NCBI RefSeq assembly: GCF_954871325.1
Contig: NC_088775.1
Location: 92,791,655-92,855,654 of the forward strand
DNA length: 64,000 bases
From: Gordionus sp. m RMFG-2023
Taxonomy: Eukaryota; Nematomorpha; Gordioida; Chordodea; Parachordodidae
Direction: 5' to 3'
The notes under the pieces: generated by a model
The model's database searches: none
The model's input: the letters and a program-made list of their open reading frames with translations, nothing else
What the model was told of the DNA's origin: nothing
In this document: piece by piece, positions 37,335 through 50,103 of the stretch
How positions within the stretch are numbered: the first letter of the stretch is position 1
Layout: every line of letters begins with the position of its first letter
Translations under genes and position numbers: made by a program

Positions 37335-37612
37335 TTGACTGACAAGCGTCGCCGAATGCAAATCAGCTGGACCCGCCATCTTGGCGGCAACCTATATAGT
37401 AATTATTCTCATGTTAAAAACTACTATTAAATTGATAACTCGCTTTCCTTTTTATCTCGATGATCAGGCAATTCCTTATACTTCAGACATAGGAATAAAT
37501 TGGCCTCTCGTTTAAATTTTTTTTTAAATAATGATACGGGTAATCAAAATGGCGTCCCCAGCTGTTTTTATTGATATACGCACTTTTAATGAATGCATCG
37601 TTAGTCTAGGTT
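37335..37612. mobile_element. MITE family A copy 4
   Basis: Runs from TTGACTGACAAGCGTCGCCG through AATCAGCTGGACCCGCCAT to AAAATGGCGTCCCCAGCTG and GCATCGTTAGTCTAGG. It lies less than 100 bases outside the Harbinger element. About 275 bases, no coding capacity. Confidence 0.85.
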
Positions 37613-38735
37613 GAACTTTCAGATGTATTCATAATGATTCAATTCTCTCCATTTTGAAAAATTTTGAGATTCGAGGTTCGGTTCCGAAACCCTTAAAAAA
37701 ATGCATTTAAAAAATGTCGCTTCTGTTTGAAAAAAAAAAGAAGATTAAAATCCTCTAGGAGATAAGACGAAGCATATTTTACTCCGAAAGTGAAAACTGA
37801 CCTCAATTTGATAATCTCGAAAAATAGGAAAATCGATCCAAACCATTTTATTTTATTTGACAAATGTTAATATATTTATGTACTCTAGGAAAATAAAAAT
37901 AAAAAAACTTAATTATGAAATGCTAATTATTTTCGAAAAATAAAAATAATAATAATTAGATTGGTAATTTTTGAAAATCCTTGGGGGAGAAAAAAAAAAT
38001 GTAATTATTAAAAAAAAAAATTATATGGCCGCCGACTTTGCGTTAGTTAGAAAAAAATAATAATTTTTCTGTCATTTGTAAGTGGCCACTTTCCTCCACA
38101 CCATTTTGTTATGACAAATTCGGGGGCGGAAGTAATAATGCCTCGGTATGAACCAACGAAACTTGAATGAATCTAGTGGGGACCAATTCACCCCCCCCCC
38201 CCATCTAACATAGAATTTCGTAACCCACTTTTCAAAAATTTTAAGGACCAGTTTAAGCCTTTTTTGTCTACGTTTCTGAATACTATATATATTATATAGG
38301 TTTAAAAAGATTTTTTATCAAATCGAGTAACTTTTTATTGATATTTATCGGAGACATGCAAAGGTACCATTTGCTTGGCACGGCCTGGATTTTTCCTGAA
38401 ACTCCTATTTGAAATAGAATACCTCATGAAACAATTCATGAACTCTTTTATATATATTCTCTAAATCTGACCCCCCCCCCCCCACCTCCCATTTATGTGC
38501 CTGCAAAAGATTATACTAGTTCCGTTAAAGCTCTGAGTTGGCATAAGATCTGGGTCATTCCTAAAGTTCAATTAAAATGGAGTCTAGTTCAGCTGAAAGA
38601 AAGAAAGCGAACCTGTTTCACTGGTCCCTACGCCCTGGGTAGAATAGGGTTGGTGGGACTAATTTAAGATTTACGAGGCAGGCCCCCTTTTCCAAATATT
38701 TTTTTTTATTTCGAAAAAAAAATAATTAATTCAAA
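37613..38735. other. Upstream region of NAXE
   Basis: No gene found. It holds two long C runs, near 38190-38203 and 38470-38484, and a partial MITE family C end at about 38343-38400. The last 200 bases would contain the NAXE promoter, but no TATA-like element stands out. Confidence 0.4.
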
Positions 38736-41700
38736 ATGGCGACTATCGGTTTGGTATACGATTTTTTTAAAAATCGCTCCCTTGCATTGTTACGAAAAGG
38801 TGAAAATGTGAGCACCTGCTATAATAATCAGGTGACGATAAGGATTATGCTCAAAAATTAAGGGTGTTACCCCTCATATAATATAATAATTAATTGTTTT
38901 TAAATCTATAATTCAATCATGTCAAGAAAGCTCTTATTTATATAAAATTACCACCAGGAATATATGGCGTTCATTATAATTTATAAACACTTCTATTATT
39001 AAATTGATATTTTAAATAAAAACCGAAATAACATTTTGAAGACAAAAAAAAAAGTTTTGTCTGGAAGTCGTCAAACAAGATTGGCATGTGTAGAAACAAC
39101 GACTGGTCTAGAATATAAATTTTAAATAGCATGCCATTCTTTCATACAAAATGAGTAGTTGAATTAATACGGCTAGCATCGTCTGAGCGATATCTCAGCA
39201 TCTTGCGCTTTTTGGCATTCAGCTGATGCTAAAAATTTCAGCACCTTTTTTTTTTATCTTTCCATATATCATGTTCTTAAATATATTATTTTAATTGTAC
39301 GTATAATATAGCCAATCAGAAGCTAAAAAATTAGACGAAGAATTGATGGGGGAATACGCGTATACGTTGGAACAATTGATGGAATTAGCTGGTTTGCGTT
39401 TTTTCGAATAAATTCTCGAAAAATATTATTTTTAAACCGGAAATGGAATAAGTTTCAGATTGATAAGATAAAATATTTTTTTGTCGTATTAACAAGCGAT
39501 AAGTGAATTCAATCGATATACGAGAAGTTATCGTAAAAAAATATTGATAAAATGTGAAGGATAATAATTTTTTTTTTTATCGTATGCTCATAAAAGTTAA
39601 AACATGTGAAAATCGTCTGTTTTAATAAACATGTATATATATATATATGTGTAAATAGGTCTAAGCTGCGCCGAAGCCATATTGTCATGTTACCCTTTAA
39701 GCCAGTTGAGCAAAGGAGGTCTTGTACTGGTGTGTTGTGGACCGGGAAATAATGGAGGAGATGGACTGGTTTGCGCCAGACATTTAAGATTATTTGTAAG
39801 TTATTATTTTTTTTCTTCCTTTTTTTAAAAAAAAACAATGTAAATACTATCTCTTCCTTAAAAGTCAGGAATAAAATCCCTTAGAATAGTGTGGAATTAT
39901 TCCATTTGAGCCGAATCCAGATTATCAGCCCGAGAATCAGGTGATTTCTTGAGAACCCTTAGAAATATATTAAGATGATTGGCTTGACTCATGACATGAT
40001 TTTGTTCAAAAAGATATTTTCTGTTACAATCTGGGATATATCATTATTAATATTGCATGATGATTAATATATATATTTTTTTTGTAATTGTATTAAAAAT
40101 ATGGAAGATGAATAAACTACAATTGAGACCAATTATTTATAAAGTCATAATTGGTATTTTATGATGTCAACCAGAGTTTTGGTATACCTACTGGAGATCC
40201 TTGTTAATATGTCAAAAAAACAAATAGAAAACCAAAGTTTTTTTTGTATCTATATTTCTTTTTTATAAAAAACTGTTTTTATTTATCTGTTTTTTTAAAA
40301 AGGGTTACAAACCATCCGTTTATTACCCCGTGCAGTCTAATAACAAATTTTTCTCCTCTCTCAAAACTCAAATAGCCAAGCTAGACATTCCTTTCCTTTC
40401 CTATCTTCCTCGCGAACATTTTCTCATCGAATCCGGTTTCGACTTTGTTGTGGACGCCCTTTTCGGTTTCGGGTTTTCGGCCAAAACGCCAAAAATTGGG
40501 GAACCCGCTGTTTCGCCCCATACGAATAGCATGTTCAGGCCTCCTTTCGATGACGTCATAGGCAAGATAGCGGCCCTCAAGATCCCGGTCATCAGTCTCG
40601 ACGTTCCTTCGGGTAACATTTAATTAATTTTATCAAACATATGTTATATTCAAATCCGCGAAACCATTTTGTATTCACGATTTCGCGCATTAATTTAAAG
40701 GTTGGGACGTGGACGGAAGAACATCGCCATCCAGTTTAGGCGCTTACTGCATTCGGCCCGACGCCCTCGTTTCGTTGACGGCCCCGAAAGAATGCTCAAA
40801 ATATTTTAAGGGAAGATACCACTTTTTAGGAGGGTAAGTAAAATATTTATTTGGCGCGTAGGCCGGGGCAACTTATAGCCCGCCTGATTTTCGAGTGTGT
40901 GTTTTCGGAGGAAAATGAGAAAAAAAAAGCGTAGATTTTTATTGGCATGGCACGCGGTGATTGGTGCAGATTTGCCGGAAAACATTTTCATATTTTGTTC
41001 TTAAATTTATACATGTTCAGCGTCAATATGTTATTTTTTTTCAAATTTAAATCATTTATTGGGCGTACCGGAAATGTATGCCGTCAATGCTTGGGAATGC
41101 ATACCATATGAATTTCAGCCAATGTCTAATTAAAATCCATAATATTATCATAAAGTTTAACAAAAATTAAATATAAAAAATAATAAGTATGTAATATTCA
41201 AATTAAAATAATAATAATATTATTAACAATCTGGGATAATCATAATGAATGAATGCTCTCAATTTCCTCTCTTTTTCTTTCTATTCAACACCACATATAT
41301 CTTTATATAATATGACAAATGGATAATATTGTTAGTAGGTTAGTGTCGAGAGGTGTTTTTTCGACACTCAATTAACACATATTTAGATTAACTAAATATC
41401 ATTTTAGTGAAGATTTTGGCTAATGGATTCCCGAACCTTTGTGCCATCTATGGGCAAAATTTTAAGGCTCGCGTTAGATTTTTCTGAATAGAATATTGAG
41501 CTAGCCCTTTGTAAGAACACAAAAATGCCTTTTTTTCCCTAAGACAAAAACTGGAAAAAATTAACTTTATAACTTAATTTTAAAATTCGATTTAAACCAA
41601 GTAAGTCCAGATAGAAATTTTATAGAAGAAAAATATAAATTTCATTAAAATTTTAAAACTTCTGAAAGTTTTTAAACAATCAGAATTTCTTTTTTTAAAA

Positions 41701-44700
41701 AAAAAGATTTTCCCCCCAAAAATACACTGTTGAAGACTTTACTTAATTCGCTTAAATTCATGAATCATAATTATGGGTGCTAATCTTATTAATTGGATTA
41801 TACGTTGTTTACCGAAGGGTTATGAGATAGATACCCTAAAGAAATATATTTACTTTGCCCCACTCAATGATATAATAATACCTAGACCGACGATGCATTT
41901 ATAATAATTTATTAGGAAGCGTCGTTGAATGCAAATCAGCTGGACCCGCCATTTTGGTAACCAATATAGTAATTATCCTCAGGTTAAAAAAACTACTATT
42001 AAATTGATAACTCGCTTCCTTATTAATCTCGATCAGCCAATTCTTTAATAAAGTTTGCGTTAGACATAGGAATAAATTGGCCTCTCGTTTAAAAATTTTA
42101 AATTATGATATGGGTAACCAAAATGGCGTCCTCAGCTGTTTTTCATTGATGTACACTTTTAATGAATGCATCATCAATCTAGGTATTATTATATTTCATT
42201 GGTCCCACTAGAATTTAAGGAGGGAACATTAGGAAAAAAATGTTGAACTTGATTATACGCAATTCAAATGAAATATTCTTGATCATAATTATGGGTGTTA
42301 ATTTTAATTTTATTGGTTCATAAATTTTAATTTTATTGGATCATACATCGTTTGCCGCAAAGGTTATTGAAATAGATACCCTTGAAAAATATATATTTAC
42401 TTTCTTTTTGTATTTAACATAAACCTGGTCCCACAAGAGTCTAAGAAGAGATACATTTTAGAATATAAAAATATGAAAAATATTTTTAGAATACTAATTT
42501 TCAGAGTTGTTAAAGTAACTAGATATAAAAATGTGGTATCTGTATCTAGCAAGATTTTTGATAAAAGTATCTGTATCTGTATCTAGATTATATTTTAGAG
42601 GTATCTATATCTGTTTTTAGATACTTTTTAAGATACATTCTGATATACTTCTATTTAACGCTTTTTTATATTATAAATAAAAATACTTGAATGTAAAATT
42701 TATTTTATTTCATATGAGCATATAACTTAATATTAATATATATATTAAAAAATTATATATATATGTAAAATATTAAAACTTTTATATAAAAAAGAATATA
42801 TAAATATTAATTAAATATTATGCCTGAGTTATCAACAACAAGCAAATTCTGATATTACAATCCATCTCAAGGAATTTGCCATTTTTAATTGCAATGGAAT
42901 TGGTATTTTATTCTATTCTATTATATTAATTTTTAAAATTAATATTGATGACGAAAATGACGAAAATTTTCCATGGCCAATTTATAGACCATATTTTAAA
43001 ATAATATTTCATCTGTTAGTAAAATGTTTGCCATGTCTACCAAAAAATATGCAAATTTCAGTTAGCATTACTTCAACTTGCAACATTGAAAACATTTAAG
43101 GGTATAGATACTAAATAAATGTTTACAATTTTAAATTTTAAGAGAAAACATCAAACACTCTTATTCCAAATAAAAAAGGGGAAGGAGAAAAAATCTATTA
43201 AAGAAAATATTGGACTAGGCTCATCGTCCATTGATTTTATTTCCAAGAGACCTCAGACTTTAACCCAAACCACTTTAGATGATTTAATAACTGATTTTAT
43301 TATAGATAGCATTCAGCCATTTTCAATTGTTGAAAATCCTTCATTTATAAAAATGATCAAAACATTAGCTCCACAAAAAAATATAATTTGCGGACAAACA
43401 GTGGTTGCTGAATCTTCCAAAGATGGGAGAATGAAAAGAAAGAAATCATTAAAAGTCTAATAGAACCATCGATAATATGTACAACAGCAGATTGTTGGAG
43501 TGCATATCGCCGGTATAGCTAACATTTAAATTTGTATAATAATTTAATTACAAACAAATTATTTGAGCAGTTTTAAGAAATGTTAATTTTTAGTTCATAC
43601 ATAGGAGTCACTGCACACTATATAGATCCAACAAGTTAGGAAAGAAAATGTAGCGTTGGCTTGTAAAAGAATGACTAGTAGTCATACATATGATAAAATA
43701 GCAAAAAATTTACAAGATATAGCAAAGGATTATTGCATACAAAATAAAATCTCAAAGACCATTCATTACTAATAATGCCAAAAACTTTATTAAGTCTTTT
43801 AGGTTTATTTTATTATAAATATAAACATAATATTACTTATTTATGACAGAGTTTTCAAGCCAATTAAAAATATTAGTGAATCCATTGATGAGCTGAAAGA
43901 TGAAGAAACAGTTGCACCAATATCAATATCAGATCTTTATACTACTACTCAGGATTTTGGAATATCAGAATCATAAACCTGTGAAAAAAAACCCAGTAAT
44001 TTAATATCCAATTTTTTTCAGTATCCCTAGTTAATGATTTAAATTCTGATAATCAACAAATTTATAATAGTTTTTTTTAAAATGAATGCCGAAATTTTAG
44101 TATTTTTAAACAATATTCTGATATAAAAATGTTATTCATTAGATATAACACCACAATCCCTAACGAGGATGTCTTAATGACCAAAATTTTAAAAATATTT
44201 TGTTACTGAAATCTAAAATTTATTTATAATCATTTAATCATATATTATTTTATTAATGATATATAATAATTATTTATATTAATCATATATTATATTAATA
44301 TCTAAAAATCATTATTTTAGTTATATTTTGATAAATGTAATATCGAGTCAATAAATTTTTTAGATCATTTCATGAATTTGCACAATAGAATCCTAATTTA
44401 GGTTTATTCAAACCTTATCTAAGAGTACAATAAAAAATGTATCTGTACCTAGATACATTTTAAATTGTATCTGAAATTGTATCTGTATCAAGATAACTTT
44501 TTAGAAGCTGTATCTGTATCTAGATAATTTTTTAGAAGATGTATCTGTATCTAGGTCCATTTAAAAAGTATCTTTTAACAACTCTGCTGCTAATTTTATC
44601 TGGTTATATTTTTTTTTTGAAGTAAAAATCGAAATAATGGCGAGCATTTTTTTTAAAAGGAAATTTGAATACTAGGATAGGTGAAAAAAAAATTGCGAAT

Positions 44701-46481
44701 CGGCGAAGAGCATCTAAGGCGGGACGAATTATAGAGTCGGACAATAAAACCATCGCTATGAAACGGGCTTCCTCCCGTTACCCGAGATCCGATTACGAGC
44801 TTTTTAACTGCAGCAACTTTGATATACGCTAACGAAGCTGGAATTACCGCGGTAAAAGCTTTAATTCTCACCTCTCGCCTTCTTTCTCAGAATCTTCTTA
44901 ATTATATATTTAGATTTATCTACCGAAATCTGATTATAAAAAGCCTATAATTTTTGGATAAATTGGAATTATTATCGAAAAAGGGATCTTGTACTTGTAA
45001 CCTGATAAAAAAAATTATTATTGAATAGAGATCGATTCCGAAATTTATATCATAAACCTGAAAGAACGTTTACCAGTGATAAAGCCTTGGCGGCTTATTA
45101 AAAAATAATTACGCAAGACGCAACGCCTCCTTGCATTACGCTTTATCCAACAATAATTTGCCCGCTAAACCTTTCTGATTTAAATTTCACTGGATTATCG
45201 AAAGTGGAGCGACGTTAAAAATTTTTAGAGCAACTTGAATAATCAAAATCACGATGACGTTCGATCAGCTGGATCAATAAATTGTCAGCTGTTATACAAG
45301 AAAAAGGAATGAGGGGGGGGGGGGGGGGAGGGACAGGTCCAAGAAATATTTCGTTATTATATTTTTTCATTTCTATAATTGTATTTATATATAATTTTAA
45401 AGTATGTTCATGTTTATGCGGTTATAACTAATGATCAATTTATAGTCCAACAAGGCGGAAACCCATTTAGGCCGTTTTTCGGGGAATAAAAGATTCAAGT
45501 TTTTGATTGAGATTATAAGTTACATTATATTGCTTTAAATAAAAAAAACGAGTGACGCGTTTTCGAGTCTAAATAAAGATTTCAAAACGGGACGCTTTTT
45601 TTCGGATCTACCCGGTTATATGTTGTGATTGACGTTAGAGTGTTAAAAGCTGTCAATCAAGGATTATTATTATACCTTTATATAACATTCGGAAAAATAC
45701 AGTTTTCTTCATACATTCGTTTTCGTTTATATTGTAATATTGTCTGTCATTGGGTATTCTGTAATTTCAGGATATTATATTCATGGTTGAAGTATTAAAA
45801 TATAATAAATAATCAAATATGGACAGATTGCAACAGTATATACGTCATAGTGGGATTAGGAATCTCTAAGTTTTTATAATGTTTACCACGACTTGAGTTC
45901 ACGACTTCAGTGAGTCGACTAACGACTCAGACTCTGAGTCAGAGTCGGGTGAACTCGACTTTTTAACAACACTATACTGGGGGTAGATTTTTAAATTTCA
46001 AAAATCTGATTTGAATTCCAAATTTTAACCATAAACTTTACCAATATAAAATTTATATATAAAAATTCATTAAAGAATACTTAAAATTTTTCTAGGGCAA
46101 AATTGTTTAAAATTCACAGTGTAGATGCTATGTACATTTCCGGTCAAAATCAAATTTTTTTTAATTTCAAAATTTTCTCACATTTAAAATTCGTAACAGT
46201 TTGTAACCAAAATCTGGAATCGCAGAAATTTAAAAACCAAAACAAACTTTTCAAAATTTTAGGGAGCATACCAACATTCTTTAAAAAAAAACCTAGAACC
46301 AGAACCCATAAAAAAATGAATGGAATTATAAATTAGTAAATATATTTTAAAATCGATTAAACGTAATTCTAGACGCTTCTTACCGCCAAGCCTGAAATGC
46401 AAATGCGACCTAAAATTACCGGATTTTCCTGGAGGAAGCCAATGCGTCGATCTAAACGAATTCTTAGCCAATAACACATGA
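38736..46481 (+). CDS. NAXE: NAD(P)H-hydrate epimerase (YjeF N-terminal family), 6 exons
   Basis: Metabolite-repair enzyme that interconverts R and S forms of NAD(P)HX so the dehydratase can recover NAD(P)H. Firm exons: 39312-39391, 39659-39795, 40303-40612, 40701-40833 and 46373-46481, all GT-AG with matching phases. Exon 1 (38736-38788, [17 protein letters not shown]) is tentative, since its donor GTTACG is weak. With it the protein has 273 residues, against about 288 in vertebrates. Family motifs: [29 protein letters not shown] (nucleotide site), [23 protein letters not shown] and [20 protein letters not shown]. An insertion of about 20 residues after GFGFSAK is unusual. The end reads GGRFLPPSL...[10 protein letters not shown] and the stop is at 46479-46481, with AATAAA at 46486-46491. 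The last intron is 5.5 kb and full of transposons. Confidence 0.93.
41880..42215. mobile_element. MITE family A copy 5
   Basis: Best-preserved copy. Outer ends CAATGATATAATAATACCTA and, read inward from the right, CAATGAAATATAATAATACC, then CTAGAYYGAYGATGCATT on both sides. Inner arms carry CAGCTGGACCCGCCATTTTG and its inverse. It lies in the last NAXE intron. Confidence 0.88.
42502..44589 (+). mobile_element. hAT transposon 2 (ZBED/Ac-like), decayed
   Basis: Target duplication CTAATTTT at 42494-42501 and 44590-44597 is perfect. The ends are CAGAGTTGTTAAAG and its inverse TTTTAACAACTCTG (plus CTG on the right). Both subterminal regions are arrays of GTATCTGTATCTAG words, probably transposase-binding sites. 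The plus-strand remnant reads [20 protein letters not shown] (typical ZBED/hAT N-terminal region), then [10 protein letters not shown] with the first catalytic Asp, and a patch with TAHYIDPTS and [20 protein letters not shown]. Several stops are visible, and I found no C-terminal dimerisation domain. It sits in the last NAXE intron in the same orientation. Confidence 0.87.
43119..43460 (+). pseudogene. hAT 2 transposase remnant, N-terminal part
   Basis: A 113-codon open piece with [20 protein letters not shown] and [15 protein letters not shown], the region just before the catalytic core in ZBED-type hAT transposases. The core continues after the stop at 43460 in broken form: [11 protein letters not shown] near 43490, [13 protein letters not shown] near 43600 and [15 protein letters not shown] near 43660. 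The frame is broken between pieces, so it is not functional. Confidence 0.75.
44700..44852 (-). rRNA. 18S rRNA fragment (530-loop to V4), pseudogene
   Basis: The minus strand carries the universal small-subunit signature CCGCGGTAATTCCAGCT, then TAGCGTATAT, AAAGTTGCTGCAGTTAAAAA, GCTCGTA and GGATCTCGGG in the correct order and spacing. A V4-like stretch ending in AGATGCTCTT follows. About 70 bases (44781-44852) are very close to 18S; the rest is diverged. Upstream, the match stops abruptly before the CCGCGG. This is an isolated piece, not a ribosomal gene: it lies in the last NAXE intron without the rest of the 18S. The apparent 72-codon protein frame here is a shadow of the rRNA sequence. Confidence 0.85.
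45300..46100. other. NAXE intron sequence with a G run and a palindromic repeat
   Basis: A run of about 15 G lies near 45314-45328. At 45900-45975 the words GACTCAGACTCTGAGTCAGA and GTCGACTAACGACTC form a palindrome followed by TTTTTAACAACACTATACT, which looks like the end of a hAT-like MITE. Confidence 0.4.
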
Positions 46482-47196
46482 TGCTAATAAATTATAATCT
46501 TCCAATATTCCCACCCCCCATTCCATTTTATTTTTTTCTTTTATCCACTTTTGTTTTTTGGTATGACAAAATGTTAAAGGACATTTACATTTTAAAGTAA
46601 TCTTCCATTTTTAAAAAAAAAAAAATTTATTGTAAAGTTTTAAAATTCTTTTCTATTCATTCTTCTTTATATAAAACTTTATAATTTTGTTCTTAATTAT
46701 TCTCACAGCATAATAGGTGCCCTTCTTCCTGACATTTTTGTCAAATTTCAAAGGGTTCTTAAATATTAGAATATATTTATTTATCAATTTTTAAAATCAA
46801 ATTATTTATAAAAACGCTAAACACGATAAAAATAAATCATAAATTTTTATAAAAATGTTATGATAACATATAAAACTAATCAATTTATCTATTTGATATA
46901 CTATTGTCAATTACATTCTATTTGTTAGAAATTAATACACTATGCCACTTTTTGATGAGAGAAATTGTCGCAATTAATTCTCAAATTGGAAAAGCAATTT
47001 GGTTTTATGAGCAAATAAAATTACAGCATGATAGAGATATTTTTTTTTTGCAAATGCAATAATGTACAAGATTTTTATAAATTCGATTTAATTTTTTGTT
47101 TTTGAAATTTTCCAACACTAAAATACAATTTTGTATCACCTATATCAAAATATTGGTAGTATAATTAATGATAGCAGAATAGCAGCATTTTATTTT

Positions 47197-47859
47197 TTAT
47201 TTCTTGTCTTCAATCATTATTATATGATAGCCAAAATTGGTCTTTATTGGGGGGTTTGTGTAAGAAGGACTATTTATAGTGCTGATGGGCAGGGCAAACG
47301 CGGCTTCCTGAAAAGGGCCAACCATTGATCCTCTCACCATCCAGCCTAAATCTCCCTAAAAAAAAATTTAATATTAAAATAATTATATTTTTCTAAGGTT
47401 GTGTCTAAAAATATGTTTAAAAGCTTTAAGAAATATTAAAATTAACATTACAAGAAAAATTTTTATAAAAATGTTTATAATATATTAATATGCATATTTT
47501 GTAAACTATTCATCACTGTTAAATAATTTATAAAGTAAATATCACAAAAATATTAAATTATGTTAGAAACTATTAAATATTTACTCCTTGTCTAGCCTTA
47601 TCCTCGCTATACAAACTTGCTACTTCGTTAAACTTCATGCCATTTTGCAGCTTTGATAAGGCTTCTTTAATCTTGGATTCTTTCTCACATAAAATGTGTC
47701 TCACCTTTTATAAAAATAATTTAAATATAAAATTTAATTACTTTTTATAAAATTATGCTCATATTATTTAACTTTAATTTTGGTTCCCCCTTTTGTGTTA
47801 GTAGTTGCTGTTTTACCACTACTTTTGGTTTCAGATGGTTTTGAATTTTTCTTTGGCAT
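47197..47859 (-). CDS. PIN4: Parvulin-type peptidyl-prolyl isomerase PIN4 (Par14), 3 exons
   Basis: Small peptidyl-prolyl cis-trans isomerase, nuclear and mitochondrial in other animals and linked to ribosome biogenesis. Minus-strand exons 47773-47859, 47585-47704 and 47197-47355 total 366 bases, so 121 residues (human 131). Both introns are GT-AG in phase 0. Exon 1 is a basic, flexible tail ([14 protein letters not shown]...TKGGTKIK), as in Par14. The PPIase domain starts VRHILCEK and continues [36 protein letters not shown] and [13 protein letters not shown]. His32, Asp71 and His113 fall at the conserved parvulin positions. There is no WW domain, which separates it from PIN1. A minus-strand AATAAA lies at 47189-47194, just after the stop. 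It is convergent with NAXE, about 0.7 kb away. Confidence 0.96.
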
Positions 47860-49933
47860 TTATTTGCACGAGTAAAATATATATTATATCTCACATTAGC
47901 TAATTTCTAAGACGAATGTGATAAATATAATATGGCATCTCTTGAACCCAATAATACGTTTTTAAGCATGGAGCGTTTTTATATAGATTGGACTAATATT
48001 TGTACATTAATTATATTTTATATGAATCTACCATCGTTATAAAGTTTCTCCCTATAATTTTGTAACGATTGTGTGAGATAAGTATTAGTGTGTAATCTGT
48101 GACAAATAATTGTATCAGGCAGGAGCTATCCTTTTACAAAAGGGGTGCTAAAAGGTGTTAATTTGTTTATACATATGTATGGTAAAATTAATTGGCAAAT
48201 GAAACAAACAATTTATTTAATCCCTTAGTATACTAAAAATTATATCTAATTCCAATCCTCATTACATTTCATAACGATTTAATAAGAACAGAACGATTTA
48301 TTTATTATCCTTATATGACTCAAAAAATTATGATAAAAATTCTTAACATATTTAGATGATTCAGAGTATGCAATCACAATTAAAAATTAATTAACCATTA
48401 TATTACTTATCAATGAATAATATGGTTGGAATACATGTGAATTTTTAATATAAAATTTGATCCCTATTGTTGAAAAGGTTAAAAAATTTAAACAAAGAAG
48501 ATTTTATTTACGAATGGCAAGTTCCTGAACAGTATTTAGGCATAGGCTAGACATTATTGTTAATTACGTTGTCTATAGCAAATAAGTAGACCCCGTAGGT
48601 AGACATGATTTCTCCTCCCTTAAACCAGCGGAAGCATTTAGCGGCATGTCAATCATAAATTTTTTAAAATTCCGCCTGTTTTCCCAATAGTTTGGGGCTG
48701 GCCTTTAGTTTTAAATTATAATTGCAAATGCCTTTTTGGCATGCCCATAACAACGTAGAAAGGGGATAAAGGGGCCCGCTGTGATGCGTCTAGTGTTATC
48801 TAATTTCCTTCTATAAGAAATTCTGATATCTTAGAATTCTCTAAATTTATAACAAAGAAGTAAGTACGAGATTCAAAGATAAATTATAAGTATTTACTTC
48901 CCTTTCCTCATTATATATGTTGTTTGTTGTATATTTTTTCAAAATTTTAATTTAAATTTTTCATTTTAAAAAGCAATAATTATATCAAAAATAATTTTAT
49001 AAATAAAATTACTATATTTTTGATTTTTTTGATATTAATATCTTGTATTTAACTTAAATTTTAACATAGTATTTATATTTAAAGCATTATCATTATTTTT
49101 TCGCAAATTTTTACATATAATTTTTATGAACTAATATATCAAAATAAATTCGATATTTTGTAAAATTATTTTTTCTAACTTTCAACATCTACCTATACAA
49201 AATTAACCTAGATTCTTTAAAATCTGAAGACATTGGAATGTATATAAACCTATTGTCAATTATTAATCCTAAGGTAATCTAATTAAAATTTTTACAATTA
49301 CTATGTTATAATATACAAAATTTAATTTTTTCTGAAATTTTTAAATAAAGATTATATATAATATCTTGTTATCATTTTTTTTTATTTCACCTAAAAGAAT
49401 ATTTATTTAGATTTAAAAATAAGATTATTAAGATAAGCTCAATATAAAGAGTTGAAAAATTTATAAATCTCCAATAATAAATTTTATAACCTTATATATG
49501 ATCAATTTATATATTAATTAATTAAATTATTAGTTATTTATATTTAAAATATAAAATATTTTAAAAAAAATTTAATTAGGTATTGTAGTTTGTCATTATG
49601 CATAATTATAGAATTTCACTTTGTTCCTTAAATTTAAGCCATTATATTATTCATTTTAAATAAGATCTTAATGGCCATCTGGAGACCTTTGTCTAACACC
49701 CATATGATATCTAATTTGTTATAGCCAATCAGATTTTAGAATTTTTAAAATTTATAAAAAATTTAATTGCTTCCTAGAAATGAATGAATTTTTTTTTTGC
49801 AATATCAACAATATGTTTTATTTCATCAATTAAATAATAATTTGTCTAAAAATTTATAATTACATATAGTCAGATAAGTATAAAATAAAAAAGTTCAAAT
49901 TTGGAGGTTCCTGAATTATCAAGCTTGAAGAGT
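47860..49933. other. Gene-free AT-rich region upstream of PIN4
   Basis: No open frame or repeat family stands out. A GC-richer patch near 48590-48790 (AAACCAGCGGAAGCATTTAG, GGGGCCCGCTGTGATGCG) is not coding in any frame I can support. PIN4's promoter should lie just above 47860. Confidence 0.45.
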
Positions 49934-50103
49934 AGTGTTGTTAAACGGGTCATTTTGAGCTAAATTTTAAAAATGGCTAACTCAATATTTTATTCAGTAG
50001 AGTAATACACTAGTCTAAAGTTTGCTTATAGATGGCACAAAGTTTAGACATCTATAAGTTGGTTTAGCTGTTTTTAATAATTGGCTCAAATGCCTTTTAA
50101 TAT
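49934..50103. mobile_element. MITE family B copy
   Basis: Starts AGTGTTGTTAAACGGGTC and ends in the diverged inverse, TTTAGCTGTTTTTAATAATT. The interior includes GTTTGCTTATAGATGGCACA, a word shared with other copies. Confidence 0.7.

Noticed and set aside
41031-41120. Candidate last NAXE exon ([16 protein letters not shown]...)
   Set aside because: The phase does not fit the donor at 40833 and the sequence lacks the RF.PP...LP..PG ending, which was found at 46373-46481.
44653-44871. A 72-codon minus-strand protein frame with good-looking composition
   Set aside because: The sequence is an 18S rRNA fragment; the frame is incidental.
46259-46477. A 72-codon minus-strand frame ([11 protein letters not shown]...)
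   Set aside because: It is the shadow of the last NAXE exon on the plus strand, which fits the family and the required splice phase.
47131-47328. A plus-strand frame with [20 protein letters not shown]
   Set aside because: It is the reverse of PIN4 exon 3 on the minus strand.
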